From positions 6,515 through 40,671 of the forward strand of contig CAJULU010000014.1 in NCBI GenBank assembly GCA_910587575.1: a DNA stretch of 34,157 bases, written 5' to 3'. This DNA comes from an uncultured Dorea sp. Its GTDB lineage: Bacteria; Bacillota; Clostridia; Lachnospirales; Lachnospiraceae. The notes under the pieces were generated by a model, which saw only the letters and a list, made by a program, of their open reading frames with translations, was not told where the DNA came from and ran no database searches. Of the stretch, positions 32,234 through 34,157 are shown in pieces. The number at the start of each line of letters is the position of its first letter. The first letter of the stretch is position 1. Both the position numbers and the translations under genes were made by a program.

Positions 32234-33079
32234 TTACTCTGACTTTCTGACCAGTTCATCCAGAGAGTGGAAGGTATACCCCATGTCTTCCCATTTCCCC
32301 AGTAGTTCATCCAGTATTTCCCCATTGGTGCTTGAGGTGCTGTGTAACAGAACGATAGCTCCAGGATGGATGCGCCCCAGCAGTTTGTCGAATGCTTCTT
32401 CATGCGAGGGCTGGTCATCCTGGTACCAGTCAACGTAGGCAAGACTCCAGAAGAAGGTGTGATATCCCATGTCCTTTGCCATCTTCAGATTGTCGGTACT
32501 GTATTTGCCCTGGGGCGGACGGTAATAGCGGGTCATCTCTTCCCCGGTAATCTCCTTGTAGAGGTCTTCTACGTCTTTCAGTTCTTTTTCAAATGCCTCC
32601 TTTGTGGAAATCTGTGACATATCGGGATGGTGGTAGGTGTGATTGCCTACGGTGTGCCCCTCCTTGTGCATACGTTTCACCAGTTCCGGGCTTGTGGAAA
32701 TGAAATTTCCTACAACGAAGAAGGTGGCGCTGGCCTTATGCTTTTTTAAGGCATCCAGGATGGGTTCCGTGTTGCCGTTCTCATATCCGCAGTCGAAAGT
32801 CAGATAGATCTTTTTCTCATCCGTGTCCTGTGCATAGTAGGCGTCATACTGTCTGAGTTCCTCGATCGTGGCGTTTCCCACAGGGGTCTTTCCCTCTTCC
32901 TGGAAGCTTAAGCCCCAGTTATCGGCGGCAGGCAGGATGGCAGATGAGACGGGATAGGAACCGGAAGGCGGGGCGCTTTCGAGAGGAAACTGCGAGGCAG
33001 CCAGACGTCCGGCAAAATAGGAGAGGACAAAAAGAAGGGTGACTGCCAATGGTCTGATATATTTGTGAAAGGGTTGCAT
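32234..33079 (-). CDS. pdaA: Polysaccharide deacetylase, PdaA-like
   Basis: The 281-residue protein has an N-terminal signal/anchor helix (LAVTLLFVLSYFAG, about 9-24) and a NodB-type deacetylase domain. Motif 1, LTFDCGYENGNTEPILDAL, near residue 92, has the CGYENG variant typical of PdaA, which deacetylates muramic acid during spore-cortex delta-lactam formation. Motif 2 is HTYHHPDM near 145, motif 3 is YYRPPQGKYS, and LLHSTSSTNGEIL supplies the late His. The ATG at 33079 has GGAG upstream and a good promoter; the frame extends further upstream but through that promoter. The call to PdaA rather than a general deacetylase rests on motif 1. Confidence 0.85.
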   Translation of the reverse strand: MQPFHKYIRPLAVTLLFVLSYFAGRLAASQFPLESAPPSGSYPVSSAILPAADNWGLSFQEEGKTPVGNATIEELRQYDAYYAQDTDEKKIYLTFDCGYENGNTEPILDALKKHKASATFFVVGNFISTSPELVKRMHKEGHTVGNHTYHHPDMSQISTKEAFEKELKDVEDLYKEITGEEMTRYYRPPQGKYSTDNLKMAKDMGYHTFFWSLAYVDWYQDDQPSHEEAFDKLLGRIHPGAIVLLHSTSSTNGEILDELLGKWEDMGYTFHSLDELVRKSE

Positions 33080-33098
33080 ACACACTCCATTTGAGTTT

Positions 33099-33128
33099 GT
33101 TATAGTATGTATATGCATTTCCTTGCAA
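33099..33128 (-). promoter_or_regulatory. Promoter of the deacetylase gene
   Basis: On the minus strand TTGCAA (33123-33128), 18 bp, TATAAC (33099-33104), about 20 bp before the start codon. A sporulation sigma factor cannot be excluded. Confidence 0.45.
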
Positions 33129-33204
33129 TGTATGTGAAAAGAGTGTAAAATTACAAAGAACGTTTTAGACAAATTCAATCGTAAGGAAAGAACGGGGTAA
33201 GGCG

Positions 33205-33801
33205 ATGAAGAATACCAAGGTGAAGGAGAAGCTTCAGTGGATGGCAGCAGGATTCCTGGCCGCCCATCTGTTTTTATTCTGTGTCATGTTCCGTGCGCCG
33301 AAGAAGCGGTGGGAGCAGGACAGCTATGACTGTGCCATTGTCTGCGGCTGCCGGGTGAAAGAAGACGGGACACCTTCCGACACGCTGAAGGCAAGGGTGG
33401 ACAAGGCTGTGGAACTGTGGAAGGAGAAGAAGGTGAAATATCTGATCATGTCGGGCGCTGCCGTTCACAGTGAGTTCGTGGAGGCAGAGGCAATGAAACG
33501 GTATGCCATGGAACTTGGCGTGCCGGGTGAGTACATTCTGGAGGAGAAACAGGCGGTCAGCACCTACCATAATCTTCAGTATTCCTGTCAGATGATGCGC
33601 AACTGTAATTTCCGTGACTGTGTGGTGGTGACAAGCGGCTGGCATCTGCGGAAAGCGGATCATTATACCAGACAGAAAGGAATGCCCTATGTGATGGCGG
33701 CGGCTGAAAATCCGGGAAAACAGAAAGCGCTGGAAATTTTATGGCTTTATGTGCGCACCAATGTGCATATGTATCTGAATATGTGGAGAGGGTATTATTG
33801 A
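33205..33801 (+). CDS. DUF218 / YdcF-SanA-like membrane protein
   Basis: The 198-residue protein has one N-terminal membrane helix (about 12-29) and an extracellular DUF218 domain: YDCAIVCGCRVKEDGTPSDTL, LIMSGAAVHSEFVEAEAM, and VSTYHNLQYSCQMM followed by VVVTSGWHLRKAD. Family members (SanA, ElyC, YdcF) are envelope proteins linked to wall integrity or polyprenyl-lipid use; the reaction is not established. It diverges from the deacetylase gene and precedes the leucine-rich-repeat gene by about 40 bp. Confidence 0.87.
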   Translation: MKNTKVKEKLQWMAAGFLAAHLFLFCVMFRAPKKRWEQDSYDCAIVCGCRVKEDGTPSDTLKARVDKAVELWKEKKVKYLIMSGAAVHSEFVEAEAMKRYAMELGVPGEYILEEKQAVSTYHNLQYSCQMMRNCNFRDCVVVTSGWHLRKADHYTRQKGMPYVMAAAENPGKQKALEILWLYVRTNVHMYLNMWRGYY

Positions 33802-33842
33802 CAGGGAATCCTCTGAAAAATGGCGTTGAGAGATAGAAAGTA

Positions 33843-34157
33843 ATGAAGAAAGAAAGTCAAGGGCAGATATGCCCCGAAATCCATTATCGGAAAACAGAAA
33901 AAGGAATTGTGATCACGGGCTGTTATGGGACGGACGGACAGGTGGTTCTTCCAGACGAGATTGACGGTATGACCGTGACAGGGGTCGGGGACTATGCCTT
34001 TGCCGATCATCGGGAGAAAGAAGGGGAATCACTGATATGGAAAGCCGGGGATGTATTCCGGGACAGCACAAAAGTAAGGATCAGCGGCGGCTTGGTGACA
34101 GAGATCTGGCTTCCTGCACAGGTCACGGAGATTGGAAGATATGCATTCTACCGGTGT
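33843..34157 (+). CDS. Leucine-rich-repeat (BspA-like) protein, 5' part
   Basis: An open frame of 105 codons runs from ATG 33843 to the window end without a stop. It reads EKGIVITGCYGTDGQVVLP, DEIDGMTVTGVGDYAFAD, and LPAQVTEIGRYAFYR, the pattern of BspA-type repeats in which 'I-x-x-x-A-F' units alternate with 'L-P' strands. No signal peptide is seen at the start, unlike exported members, so this may be a cytoplasmic or atypical form. The ribosome site is weak (GAGAGATAGAAAG). The gene is cut by the window edge, and the number of repeats and any other domains are unknown. Confidence 0.7.
   Translation, partial: MKKESQGQICPEIHYRKTEKGIVITGCYGTDGQVVLPDEIDGMTVTGVGDYAFADHREKEGESLIWKAGDVFRDSTKVRISGGLVTEIWLPAQVTEIGRYAFYRC

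Overview
The window looks like a chromosomal segment of a Gram-positive Clostridia, most likely a Lachnospiraceae-type gut anaerobe. The evidence is strong GGAGG-type ribosome sites, a T-box leader, LCP-family wall ligases, a GerMN-domain lipoprotein and a PdaA-type spore-cortex deacetylase, and a BspA-like leucine-rich-repeat gene at the right edge. No rRNA, tRNA, CRISPR array or intact insertion sequence was recognised.

Region 1 (1-4200) is A+T-rich and decayed. It holds a NACHT/STAND-type NTPase remnant with a frameshift, an apparently intact Uma2-family nuclease-fold gene, an intact XRE regulator plus a broken duplicate of its 3' part, and an AAA-ATPase/PD-(D/E)XK gene that has lost several internal pieces. 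A small palindrome occurs three times here.

Region 2 (4200-14500) is housekeeping: a small acidic membrane protein, cardiolipin synthase, purA, asnB, two small proteins, a SEC-C protein, a T-box-controlled unit of a thioesterase and thrS, and a GerMN lipoprotein.

Region 3 (14600-17400) carries a second XRE regulator divergent from a MerR-methyltransferase fusion, followed by a membrane acyltransferase. The two XRE genes share an upstream layout with GTTYC-N5-GAAAC-like dyads, probably an autoregulatory operator.

Region 4 (17400-32200) is a surface-polysaccharide locus. It has rmlA-B-D-C for dTDP-L-rhamnose, an inverted family 2 glycosyltransferase, then a collinear block of initiating sugar-phosphate transferase, LCP ligase, Wzy-like polymerase, second glycosyltransferase, second LCP ligase, a membrane-anchored cohesin-domain protein with an Asp-rich tail, and glmS. 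The block could make activated rhamnose and glucosamine precursors, assemble a lipid-linked rhamnose-containing glycan and attach it to the wall. No flippase or ABC exporter is in the window.

Region 5 (32200-end) has a PdaA-like deacetylase, a DUF218 membrane protein and the start of a leucine-rich-repeat protein cut off by the window end.

The most interesting points are the MerR-methyltransferase fusion near a MerR-like promoter ahead of rmlA, the long-looped attenuator-like leader of glmS with a hexapeptide reading frame in its loop, the cohesin protein, the shared XRE operators, and the deletion-based decay of the left island. All calls rest on reading the sequence; no database search was run.
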